NCBI RefSeq assembly: GCF_019793465.1 | Contig: NZ_JAILYJ010000001.1 | Span: forward strand, 522,316-586,315 | Direction: 5' to 3' | Length of the DNA stretch: 64,000 nt | From: Rhizobium croatiense | GTDB taxonomy: Bacteria > Pseudomonadota > Alphaproteobacteria > Rhizobiales > Rhizobiaceae | Shown here: positions 16,657-24,943 of the stretch, in pieces | How positions within the stretch are numbered: the first letter of the stretch is position 1 | How the letters are laid out: each line of letters starts with the position of its first letter | Translations under genes and position numbers: made by a program | Notes under the pieces: model-generated | The model's database searches: none | Told to the model about the DNA's origin: nothing | The model's input: the letters and a program-made list of their open reading frames with translations, nothing else

Positions 16657-17794
16657 ACGTATTCGACGCTGGAAGCTGGCACTTGGCGACGACGACATGG
16701 AGGGCCTCGGTGAGCGGGACCAGCGTCTCAGCCGCGCGCTGTCTGTTCTCTACGAATCCGAAGGGCGCAAGGGGCGCGGCGGGCTCGGTGCGTCCTCGCC
16801 GAAAGTATCGCGCTGGCTCGGCGACATCCGCGAGTTCTTTCCTTCGCCTGTCGTCCAGGTCATCCAGAAGGACGCGTTCGAGCGCCTCAATTTAAAGGCG
16901 CTGATGCTGGAGCCGGAATTTCTCGAGACGCTGGAAGCGGACGTGCATCTCGTTGCCGATCTCATCTCGCTACGCGGCGCAATGCCCGCCAAAACCATGG
17001 AGACCGCCCGTGCGGTGGTCAACAAGGTCGTCGAGGATCTGATGAAGCGATTGCAGTCCAAAACAGTGGAGAAGGTGACGGGCGCCCTGAACCGTTCACA
17101 GCGGACCCGCCGGCCTCGTCACGCCGATATTGACTGGCCGAGGACGATCCGCGCCAATCTTCGCCACTACCAGGAGGATTTCCAGACGATCGTGCCGGAG
17201 ACCCTGGTGGGGTTCGCGCGCAAAACCCGTACGCAGGCCGACCTCGATCATGTCATGCTGTGTGTCGACCAATCGGGTTCGATGGCATCTTCGGTCGTTT
17301 ACGCATCGATCTTTGCCGCCGTCATGGCGTCGCTTCCGGTGCTGTCGACGAAGCTCGTCTGTTTCGACACAGCGATCGTCGACCTGACGGAAGATCTGGC
17401 CGATCCGGTCAAGGTTCTCTTCGGCGTGCAACTCGGCGGCGGCACGGATATCAATGCGGCGCTTGCCTATTGCGAGACCAAGATCGACCGGCCCAACAAG
17501 ACGCATCTCGTTCTCATCACTGACCTTTACGAAGGCGGGGATGCCGGCTCGATGCTGGCGCGTGTGGCAGCGCTCAAGCAATCCGGAGTCAACGTCATCG
17601 TTCTTCTGGCGCTCTCCGACGACGGCCGGCCCGGCTACGACGCCCGTCATGCCGGGGCGATCGCCGCTATGGATTGCCCGGTCTTCGCCTGCACGCCGGA
17701 TCAATTTCCGGACTTGATGGCCGTCGCCCTGACGAAGCAGGATATCGGACAATGGGCAAGCGCAAACGGAATCGGACTTGTGCGAGGTGCTTGA
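16646..17794 (+). CDS. VWA-domain protein (MoxR partner)
   Basis: 382 residues. The C-terminal von Willebrand A domain has a complete metal-ion-dependent adhesion site: Asp208-Gln-Ser210-Gly-Ser212, Thr267 in GGGTD, and Asp in ITDLYEGG. The N-terminal 190 residues are helical and basic around QRTRRPRH (about 152-159). No signal peptide, so it acts in the cytoplasm. MoxR ATPases and cytosolic MIDAS proteins usually form a pair in which VWA binds targets. The ATG lies inside the end of the DUF5682 gene, giving tight translational coupling. Confidence 0.9.
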   Translation: MTSERIRRWKLALGDDDMEGLGERDQRLSRALSVLYESEGRKGRGGLGASSPKVSRWLGDIREFFPSPVVQVIQKDAFERLNLKALMLEPEFLETLEADVHLVADLISLRGAMPAKTMETARAVVNKVVEDLMKRLQSKTVEKVTGALNRSQRTRRPRHADIDWPRTIRANLRHYQEDFQTIVPETLVGFARKTRTQADLDHVMLCVDQSGSMASSVVYASIFAAVMASLPVLSTKLVCFDTAIVDLTEDLADPVKVLFGVQLGGGTDINAALAYCETKIDRPNKTHLVLITDLYEGGDAGSMLARVAALKQSGVNVIVLLALSDDGRPGYDARHAGAIAAMDCPVFACTPDQFPDLMAVALTKQDIGQWASANGIGLVRGA

Positions 17795-17959
17795 GATCGC
17801 GGAATGGCCCCGCATGGGCGGGCATTGCTTGCCTTGACGCAAGCGACCTGCGGTAACTCTGGTACGTCCGGCCCCGAGCTCATCGACAAAGTCGGATCGC
17901 ACGGTTGCGTCCGCCCGGCTTTGTCGTCGAATTCGTCGACTCTTCCGGCTTGAAGCCAT

Positions 17960-18265
17960 TCAGCTAAAGCCGATCGCCCTGAGCAGCGCCACGCAGACGA
18001 CGCAGACGGCGACTGAGACCAGCATCGGCAAGCGCAGGGCAGCGAGTGCGGTAACGGCACAGGCAGCGCTCTCGGCGATACCTGTCGCAAAAGCAGTCGG
18101 CGCCACCACGGCCATGAGCACTGCGGGCGGAATGGATTCGATCGCTTTGCGCCTGCCGCCGTCCAGCGACACATACCGCAGCAGAAAGAGCCCGCTGACA
18201 CGGGTCAGGATCGTCGCAGCCGCCATGGCCAGAATGGCGAGGAGGGTCTGCAGGTCGAGCATCAT
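17960..18265 (-). CDS. azlD: AzlD-family branched-chain amino acid exporter subunit
   Basis: 101-residue very hydrophobic protein with about three to four membrane spans, beginning MMLDLQTLLAILAMAAATIL. The small size and the ATGA overlap with the upstream azlC gene match the two-component AzlC-AzlD (YgaZ-YgaH) exporters that remove branched-chain amino acids or analogues across the inner membrane. A longer upstream frame overlaps azlC and is not used. The 165 bp between this gene and the convergent VWA gene show nothing firm. Confidence 0.85.
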   Translation of the reverse strand: MMLDLQTLLAILAMAAATILTRVSGLFLLRYVSLDGGRRKAIESIPPAVLMAVVAPTAFATGIAESAACAVTALAALRLPMLVSVAVCVVCVALLRAIGFS

Positions 18266-18996
18266 GGCGTCACCTCCAGGCGGCGCATACCGCTGAAGGT
18301 CGCGGCCGCGACACCGGCAAGAGCACCGGCCGCGACATACCAGACGCCGGCTATGAAGTGATGGGTAAGCACGGCCGCCGCGGCGCTCGCAAGCAGAACG
18401 GCGCCGGTCTCGCGCCCCTTCCAGAAACCCATGACGAGCACGATGAAGACGGCCGGAAAGGCAAAGTCCAGTCCGAGCGTTGCGGGATCGCCGAGGAACG
18501 TCCCCAGGGTGGCGCCCGCCAGCCCGGAAAGAACCCATGCCAGGTAGAAGGGCGCTGCCAGCCCGGCAAACCATGCCGGTTTCAGCCTCGCCGCACCGGC
18601 GCGGAATTCCGCCATCGCCCAGATTTCATCGGCCAGAAAAAGTACCGAGAGATAACGGGCGCGCGGTGAAAACGAATGCATCTTTGTGACGATCGATGCT
18701 CCCATCAGCACGTGGCGGATGTTGACGAGAAGGGCTGCAAAGCCAAGGCTTGTCCAAGAGGCGGGATGTGTCCAGATATCCATCGCCACGAATTGCGATC
18801 CGCCGGCAAAAACGAGCGCGCTCATCAGGCCGACTTCAAGAGGCGAGAGCCCATTCGTTGCGGCGACGGCGCCGAACACCAGCCCAATCGGGATGACGGC
18901 GGCGACGAGTGGCGCGATCGCCCGCATTCCGCCTGAAAATTCCGCCCAGATTTCAATTTTGCGCACGTTCGAACCTCCGCTTGATGCCGAGCTCAT
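18262..18996 (-). CDS. azlC: AzlC-family branched-chain amino acid exporter
   Basis: 244-residue inner-membrane protein with the AzlC pattern AAVIPIGLVFGAVAATNGLSP near residues 33-53, ALVFAGGSQFVAMD near 59-72 and the NIRHVLMGAS signature near 92-101. It pairs with the small AzlD encoded immediately downstream. An AraC-type regulator gene 36 bp upstream on the same strand is the usual neighbour of azlCD in proteobacteria, suggesting control by an amino acid or related effector. Confidence 0.92.
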   Translation of the reverse strand: MSSASSGGSNVRKIEIWAEFSGGMRAIAPLVAAVIPIGLVFGAVAATNGLSPLEVGLMSALVFAGGSQFVAMDIWTHPASWTSLGFAALLVNIRHVLMGASIVTKMHSFSPRARYLSVLFLADEIWAMAEFRAGAARLKPAWFAGLAAPFYLAWVLSGLAGATLGTFLGDPATLGLDFAFPAVFIVLVMGFWKGRETGAVLLASAAAAVLTHHFIAGVWYVAAGALAGVAAATFSGMRRLEVTP

Positions 18997-19032
18997 AGAG
19001 CCGTGCCGAAGCGACGTCTTGAACGAAAGTGA

Positions 19033-19890
19033 TTATCGCGCCCGATACTGGCCAGGGGTTAATCCCGTGCGCGCCTTGAAGTGCCTAGTGAAATGCGCCT
19101 GGTCGGCAAAACCGCATTCCAGCGCGACCTCTGCCGGCAGGTCACCGGCCCGCAGCCTGCGGCGTGCGCTCCTGACGCGGACATCGGTAAGGAAGGCGTG
19201 CGGCGTGATATGGAATTCCTTGCGGAAGGCGCGGATCAGATGCGCGCGGCTGAGACCGGCGACGGCGGCGAGTTCTTCCAGCCCCAGATCGGTCGCATAG
19301 TGTTCCGTCAGATAATCCCGCGCGCGCCGAACCGCTGAACGCTCCGCGGTGTCAGTCGGCACGATGATCGAGCTTCCATGCTGACGAAACATTGCGTCGA
19401 GCACCAGGAACATGCTCTGGCTGGTCTCCAGTGCCCCGACTCCGGCCTCCAAGGTCCGGTGGGCACCAAGAAACGCCGCGGCCAGTTTGGGATCGTGAAG
19501 AATCTGCTTGCCGAAGGCCGGCGTGCCGTGAAAGGTGCGGCCGGTGACATCCTCGAGGATTTCGCGAAAGAGCGACAGGTCGGGATAGATCATGCGATAG
19601 CGATAGCCGCCGTCGGTCGGCGCCCCGTCATGCGTCTCGCCCGGATTGATCAAATAGAGATCGCCGGGTCCAGAGGCCTCGCGTGCCCCACAGATCGTGG
19701 CGATCTGGCTGCCGCTCTCGATGGCGCCGATGCTGAACGTATCATGGGCGTGTGGTGCGAACTCATGCGTCAGGAAGGTCGCGCTCAGGCATTCCATCCC
19801 GCCGAAGCGCCGATCTCGCCAAAAGCGCGTCGTCTCCGCTCCCGCGAGTGGCATGGCTTCGGTCGCCTGTTCCTGGGAAATATTCTGCAT
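19033..19890 (-). CDS. AraC-family regulator next to azlCD
   Basis: 285 residues. The N-terminal cupin-like sensing domain includes HEFAPHAHDTFSIGAIESG and a second metal- or ligand-site-like GDLYLINPGETHDG near 77-90. Two C-terminal helix-turn-helix motifs follow: LGLEELAAVAGLSRAHLIRAF and PAEVALECGFADQAHFTRHFK, with the closing TGLTPGQYR. It probably regulates azlCD downstream. The first ATG at 19890 is taken; a second (MPLAG) twelve codons in is possible. Confidence 0.9.
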   Translation of the reverse strand: MQNISQEQATEAMPLAGAETTRFWRDRRFGGMECLSATFLTHEFAPHAHDTFSIGAIESGSQIATICGAREASGPGDLYLINPGETHDGAPTDGGYRYRMIYPDLSLFREILEDVTGRTFHGTPAFGKQILHDPKLAAAFLGAHRTLEAGVGALETSQSMFLVLDAMFRQHGSSIIVPTDTAERSAVRRARDYLTEHYATDLGLEELAAVAGLSRAHLIRAFRKEFHITPHAFLTDVRVRSARRRLRAGDLPAEVALECGFADQAHFTRHFKARTGLTPGQYRAR

Positions 19891-20001
19891 CGGGCGGATA
19901 TAGCAGTTTTACCGCGACGCTTCTTGAACAAAAGTGATCAGCGAAACTGGCCACATTCCCGGCCGATCGGCAAAAGATACCGGTCTTCTGGAAACGTTGA
20001 C

Positions 20002-21948
20002 TTATGCCGCGTTCAGACGTTCGGCACTAACCGGCATTCCCATATGAAAGCCTTGGACGCGGTCGATGCGAAGATCCTTGAGCAGGGACAATTGTGCTGC
20101 CGTTTCGACGCCTTCCACCAGGATCGTATTCCCACGATTGCGGATGAGAGAGACCATGTCCTGAAGCATCGTCAACCCGCGTGGGTTGGAGCAGTCGTGC
20201 AGAAAAGTCCGATCGACCTTGACCGTCTGAAACTCGATCGCCCTCAGCCAAGAGAGGCCCGCGAAGCCGGAGCCGAAATCGTCAAGCCAAATTTCGACGC
20301 CGAGAGCCCGCAGATCCGCAATGCATTTCAGCACCTCCGACTGCATATCCATATCCAGGCCCTCGGTGACTTCTAAGGCCAGCCGCGACCCGGAGACCCC
20401 GCACCGAGCAAGAATATCAGCGACGCTCGCGGCGAAGCCGGGGGAGCGCAGTTGTATGGGCGACACGTTGACGCTGACGGTGGCCATCCGATCTGTCATC
20501 AGTATGTCACGGCATGCCGTCTCGATCGCCCACTTACCCAATTCGAGGATAGCGCCCGTTCGTTCTGCAACCGGAATGAATGTCCTCGGCGAAACCGCGG
20601 TGCCATCAGGCATCCTGAGGCGCATCAAAGCCTCGACGGCTTTTGCTCTCCCGTTCGTCAGGTCGAAGATCGGTTGGTAAACGAGCGAAACCAGTTTGCG
20701 GTCAATGGCCGCCGTCAGCAGCGGGACGAGCTTACCAGCATTGTCGTCGGGGCGAGGCAACGAGGGATCAAACCTACGAATGCAATTTCGGCCACTTGCC
20801 TTGGCATTGTAGAGAGCGAGATCGGCTTCGCGCACTATTCGCTCCACTTTCTCTCCAACGTCCTCGCGGGTGAAAGCGGCGCCGATGCTGACGGTTACGA
20901 TCGGGCTATCATCTGGTCGTTCGTCATGAGCAATCGCAAGAAACTCGACTTCCATTCTGATCTTTTCGGCAAGACTCATCGCGATCGAGGGAGTTTCAGC
21001 CGGCATGACCACGATAAACTCCTCGCCGCCGTACCTGCCGATCATGCCACCGGACGACTCTACAACCGCCTTCAGCGCGTTGGCAACGACAGTCAGGCAT
21101 CGGTCTCCTTCCTGATGCCCGTAGCGATCATTGAAGCGTTTGAAGAAGTCGACGTCGATGAGGAACACGACAAAGTCACGGCCTTCGTCTTTCCAGGCGG
21201 CCCAGCATTCGTCGAGCCGCAGATCCAGCGCGCGTCGGTTGTTTATGCCTGTCAGATAGTCGGTATTTGAAAGCTCGAGCAGCGACCTTCCGCGCTCGGA
21301 GGCTTCCCAGTGCTGATAGCGAGCCTCCGCCGCGTTCAGCAGCACGTTTCGACGCTCGACATTCAATCGCCAATTGATGGAGGACGTGAAGACAAAGCAG
21401 GAAATGTAGAACATGCCGAAGGCAAGCTTGTAGATTTGACTTGAAGGAAAATACGCCTCTATCGTCACGAAAAATGCGCAGAGCACGAAGCTGGAGGTGA
21501 TCACCGACAGCCGAAACGAGAAACTGAAAAAGAGGTTGGCGCCCATCATGAAGATGGCGCCGAAAATCATGTAGTAAGACATGGCAGCGACGTCACGGGT
21601 GCCAATCGCCGGGTAAAGCCAGCCCAAGTAGCCCGCAAGCAGTGCCGCGGCGCATGTGATGTCGAGCCAGACGATTTTCGCTTTTGCCAGTCGCAAGGCT
21701 TCGAAAGTCAGCAGCGCCATCGCTGCGACGACGAATCGCGCGGCGATCGTCACAGGCGCAACATCGGGGATAAGCCACTGGTCGGGAAGTGCAAAGGACA
21801 GATAAACGGCGACCGCGATCCAAAGACCATGCCGTGAGCTTTGCCTTCTAACAGAATCATTTTCGGCTTCCAGAGATTTGCAAGCCTCGGCAAATGAAAA
21901 GCTGTCGGTTGATTCATCACCCCGCACAGTAGGGTAAACCGCACTCAT
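20002..21948 (-). CDS. Membrane-bound GGDEF-EAL protein (c-di-GMP synthesis/turnover)
   Basis: 648 residues. About six membrane spans lie between residues 43 and 195, with no periplasmic sensor of note, followed by a linker, then a GGDEF domain with an active-type signature GGEEF at 307-311 and metal Asp in FLIDVDFFKRFNDRYGH. The EAL domain has EAL at 439-441 and DDFGSGFAGLSWL, KVDRTF and LVEGVET, so the main catalytic positions appear present, though DDFGTGYSSL is altered. Both synthesis and breakdown of c-di-GMP are possible. Transcribed away from the methyltransferase gene next door. Confidence 0.93.
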   Translation of the reverse strand: MSAVYPTVRGDESTDSFSFAEACKSLEAENDSVRRQSSRHGLWIAVAVYLSFALPDQWLIPDVAPVTIAARFVVAAMALLTFEALRLAKAKIVWLDITCAAALLAGYLGWLYPAIGTRDVAAMSYYMIFGAIFMMGANLFFSFSFRLSVITSSFVLCAFFVTIEAYFPSSQIYKLAFGMFYISCFVFTSSINWRLNVERRNVLLNAAEARYQHWEASERGRSLLELSNTDYLTGINNRRALDLRLDECWAAWKDEGRDFVVFLIDVDFFKRFNDRYGHQEGDRCLTVVANALKAVVESSGGMIGRYGGEEFIVVMPAETPSIAMSLAEKIRMEVEFLAIAHDERPDDSPIVTVSIGAAFTREDVGEKVERIVREADLALYNAKASGRNCIRRFDPSLPRPDDNAGKLVPLLTAAIDRKLVSLVYQPIFDLTNGRAKAVEALMRLRMPDGTAVSPRTFIPVAERTGAILELGKWAIETACRDILMTDRMATVSVNVSPIQLRSPGFAASVADILARCGVSGSRLALEVTEGLDMDMQSEVLKCIADLRALGVEIWLDDFGSGFAGLSWLRAIEFQTVKVDRTFLHDCSNPRGLTMLQDMVSLIRNRGNTILVEGVETAAQLSLLKDLRIDRVQGFHMGMPVSAERLNAA

Positions 21949-22147
21949 GTAACGATGCCAGCCCGGCTACGACCCAACGAAACTAAACTGCAAGCCATGC
22001 TTCGGCGCCCTCCAAAATTTCGTTCGGCAACCTGCAACGGGTTTGTCTTGTTATTTCACATTCGTAGAGAAGCAGGTTCCCACCCGCAACAGTAGAATTA
22101 CCCTTATCCCGTGTAGATTCCAGTCGCATCCTATTTCGAGGTTGATT

Positions 22148-23215
22148 ATGCTTAACGCTAGGTCAAGGAGTCTCGAAATGGCACGAAGTCTTATCTTGGA
22201 TGGTGAAAGTCTTGTTGCGCCCGGTGAAATTCGCCAGGCAGCAAGGAGGTTTGCCGCGGCAAAGCCGGGCGACCTTATAGTTGCCAAAGCCGAGCTTGCC
22301 GTCAGCCTTGACGTATCCCTCCGTCAGTTCAAATCCGGCGTCGAGCCAGGTGCGATTATCGAGCGGCTCACTGACGCCCTGCATCAGTTACGGCGTCGCT
22401 TTCATCCTGACGTGTGGGACGTCATCGTTCCGATCGCGCAGTCTCATCCGGTTGCTCACTATCTGCATCAAGATCCATTGACCCGCTGGTCGTTCGAAAA
22501 GCCGCGCGGCTATTCTGGCGACGCACGTCTTCTCGACTTCATTTACGGCAGGCCTGAGATCGAGGACGCAGTCGCATCATCGAGCGACTTGGGACGTTCG
22601 ATCTACGCCTATACCCGAAATGCTTCGTCATCCGTCGCGGTAAGGGAGCGTCGAGACATTCTGGCGCGCCGCGTCGACGAAATCGCTTCGGCTCGGCCTG
22701 GTTCCACCGAAGTTCTGGCCATCGCTTCGGGGCATCTTCGTGAAGGGCCTTTGTCGCGCGCGCTCGGCGCCGGAGCGATCAAACGCTGGGTCGCTTTGGA
22801 TCAGGACCCGATGAGCGTCGGAACCGTAGCCCGCGATTTCGCAGGCACGTCGGTCGAGGCCATGAACGGGTCGGTCAAATCCGTGCTCGGTGGAAGGCAT
22901 GCACTGGGAATGTTCGATTTCGTATACGCCGCAGGTCTCTATGACTATTTGCCGGACGCAGTGGCCGTCAAACTGACCAGGAAGTGCGTCGGCATGCTGA
23001 AGCCCGGCGGCACATTCCTCTTCGCCAACTTCTCTCCGGAAACGGACGTCGATGGTTATATGGAGACATTCATGAACTGGGCGCTGCTATTGCGCTCAGA
23101 ACGCGAAATGGGCTTGATCGCCGGTGAAAGCCTGACTGGGACGGATGCGAAAGTGTCTGTTTGGTCCGGTTCAAACCGCAGCATTGTCTACTGTGAAATC
23201 GAAAAAAAGTCCTAG
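22148..23215 (+). CDS. SAM-dependent methyltransferase (PhcB-like)
   Basis: 355 residues, soluble. The SAM-binding motif reads EVLAIASGHLREG near 196, with the acidic strand WVALDQDP near 219, the FDFVYAAGLYDYLPD motif near 258 and LKPGGTFLFANF near 286. The central segment SFEKPRGYSGDARLLDF resembles proteins annotated as 3-hydroxy-palmitate methyl ester synthases (PhcB of Ralstonia), but identity to a quorum-signal enzyme is only suggested. ATG 22148 has a GAGG site seven bases upstream; ATG 22178 is an alternative. Divergent from the GGDEF-EAL gene across about 200 bp. Confidence 0.65.
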   Translation: MLNARSRSLEMARSLILDGESLVAPGEIRQAARRFAAAKPGDLIVAKAELAVSLDVSLRQFKSGVEPGAIIERLTDALHQLRRRFHPDVWDVIVPIAQSHPVAHYLHQDPLTRWSFEKPRGYSGDARLLDFIYGRPEIEDAVASSSDLGRSIYAYTRNASSSVAVRERRDILARRVDEIASARPGSTEVLAIASGHLREGPLSRALGAGAIKRWVALDQDPMSVGTVARDFAGTSVEAMNGSVKSVLGGRHALGMFDFVYAAGLYDYLPDAVAVKLTRKCVGMLKPGGTFLFANFSPETDVDGYMETFMNWALLLRSEREMGLIAGESLTGTDAKVSVWSGSNRSIVYCEIEKKS

Positions 23216-23312
23216 GCCGCACGTTGATCGACGCATGAAGGGAACTTCCGGCACCAGGCCTTTACAGGTAACATGTCAGTCTGCTAGATCTGATCCACCA
23301 GATGGGGGAGGA

Positions 23313-24203
23313 ATGATTTTGCCATCAAAATTCGGGCTTTCTGTCGCCCTTGCCACGCCGTTTGACGGCAATAGCGATATCGCCCTCGATGCGATGATTG
23401 CGCAGGGGCGGCGGTGCCTTGCTGCTGGCTGCGGCAGCGTGACGTTGTTCGGGACGACGGGCGAGGGCTCATCCATCGGAAGCCGGGAACGCGAACGCGT
23501 GCTCACGGCCTTTCTCGATGCAGGGATCGCGGCGGAGAACCTGATCGCCGGCGTCCTGGTCGACTCGGTGGAGGATGCGGCGATACAGGCGGGCCACGCC
23601 CTTTCCCTGGGAGCCAGAAATATCCTTCTGGCTCCGCCATCCTATTTCAAAAATGTCGGCGACGAGGGCGTTTTCCAGTGGTTTTCGGCGGTCTTCGCCA
23701 TGCTGGGCGATCAGGCGCGGGACATCATCGTCTACAACATTCCCTCCGTCACCATGGTTCCGCTGACGGTGTCGCTGATCGGCCGCTTGCGGACCGCCTT
23801 TCCGCACATCGTCACGGGCGTCAAGGATTCTTCCGGCGACTGGCCGTTCACGGAAGGCCTGCTCAAGGCGCATGGCGACCTCATCATCCTGATCGGCGAT
23901 GAACGCCATCTGACCAGGGGCGTTCGGCTTGGCGGCCAGGGCGCGATCTCTGGCATGGCGAATTTCGTACCCCGCGACGTCAAGCTGATGGCCGAAGACG
24001 GCAAGGACGACCCCCGCATCGAGGCATTCGTGGACGAACTGCTCAAATATCCTGTTGTCCCAGCCGTGAAAGCCATGGTGGCACATCAGACATCGGATGA
24101 AATCTGGCTTGCGGTTCGTCCGCCGCTCGTTTCAATATCCGGCGACGGGCAGGCCCAGCTCGCCCGCGCTTTCGACGATCTTTTCCGGTCGAAGGCCGCG
24201 TAG
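23313..24203 (+). CDS. DHDPS/N-acetylneuraminate-lyase family aldolase
   Basis: 296-residue class I aldolase of the DapA family. TTGE is at 48-51 (pyruvate carboxylate binding), the catalytic Tyr141 in YNIPS, and the Schiff-base Lys171 in GVKDSSGDW. The ATG has a strong GGGGGAGGA ribosome site. Because it heads a sugar uptake operon with a PfkB kinase rather than lysine genes, it more probably cleaves or dehydrates a 2-keto-3-deoxy sugar acid than makes dihydrodipicolinate. Substrate unproven. Confidence 0.85.
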   Translation: MILPSKFGLSVALATPFDGNSDIALDAMIAQGRRCLAAGCGSVTLFGTTGEGSSIGSRERERVLTAFLDAGIAAENLIAGVLVDSVEDAAIQAGHALSLGARNILLAPPSYFKNVGDEGVFQWFSAVFAMLGDQARDIIVYNIPSVTMVPLTVSLIGRLRTAFPHIVTGVKDSSGDWPFTEGLLKAHGDLIILIGDERHLTRGVRLGGQGAISGMANFVPRDVKLMAEDGKDDPRIEAFVDELLKYPVVPAVKAMVAHQTSDEIWLAVRPPLVSISGDGQAQLARAFDDLFRSKAA

Positions 24204-24210
24204 GTCGGAC

Positions 24211-24888
24211 ATGGTGCTGGAGGAGGCGATGGACGGTACGGACGAGCAGCCGACGCTGCGGGAAAAGGCCTATGCGAGTTTCACGCGCCACCTGCTTGCG
24301 CGTGACGTGCGTCCCGGCCAGTTCGTTTCGCAGCGCCGTCTCGTGGAATTGACGGGACTGACGCTCGGCGCCATCCGCGAGCTCATTCCCAGGCTTGAAG
24401 CCGAAGGGCTGATCAAGACGGTGCCGCAACGGGGCCTGCAGATCGCTCACATCGATTTGAACCTCATTCGCGAAGCGTTCCAGCTGCGCGTGTTCCTGGA
24501 GAAGGAGGCCGTGGCGCTCTTCACCCGGTCTGCGTCGGACGAGACGATCGCCGGGCTCTTGAAGCAGCATCGGGATATTGCCGAGGCCATCCGAAACGGC
24601 GATGCCTCGCACGAATTGGAGCTGCGCGCCCAGGCCGTCGATTGGGGCATGCACGATGCCTTTATCGATGCCCTAGGAAATACCATCATTTCGAACGCTT
24701 ACCGCGTGAATTCGATCAAGATGCGCCTGATCAGCCAGGATCGCTTTCGCATCGACGGTCACGTCGGACCCGTCATGGGCGAGCATCTGAAAGTGCTCGA
24801 GGCAATCGAACGACGATCGGCGGAGGACGCCGTCAACAGCCTTGTCGCACATATCAATCATGCAAGGGATCGTGCGCTCAGGATATAA
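24211..24888 (+). CDS. GntR-family (FCD) transcriptional regulator
   Basis: 225 residues. The winged helix-turn-helix includes FVSQRRLVELTGLTLGAIRELIPRLEAEGLI near 36-66. An all-helical FCD ligand domain follows (LIREAFQLRVFLEKEAVALF near 83). ATG 24211 is chosen; ATG 24229, with GGAGGAGG just upstream, is an equal candidate. It lies 7 bp after the aldolase gene and 55 bp before the binding protein gene, so it is co-transcribed and likely controls this operon with the substrate or a sugar-acid intermediate as effector. Confidence 0.9.
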   Translation: MVLEEAMDGTDEQPTLREKAYASFTRHLLARDVRPGQFVSQRRLVELTGLTLGAIRELIPRLEAEGLIKTVPQRGLQIAHIDLNLIREAFQLRVFLEKEAVALFTRSASDETIAGLLKQHRDIAEAIRNGDASHELELRAQAVDWGMHDAFIDALGNTIISNAYRVNSIKMRLISQDRFRIDGHVGPVMGEHLKVLEAIERRSAEDAVNSLVAHINHARDRALRI

Positions 24889-24943
24889 TCGGGAATGAAC
24901 AGCCGGGGATGAGGAGATCGCCGGCAAAAGGAGGAGGATCAAC

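Noticed and set aside
17883..17925. CGACAAAG / CTTTGTCG inverted pair between VWA and azlD genes
   Set aside because: Only 8 bp arms separated by about 27 bases without a T-run; too weak to call a terminator.
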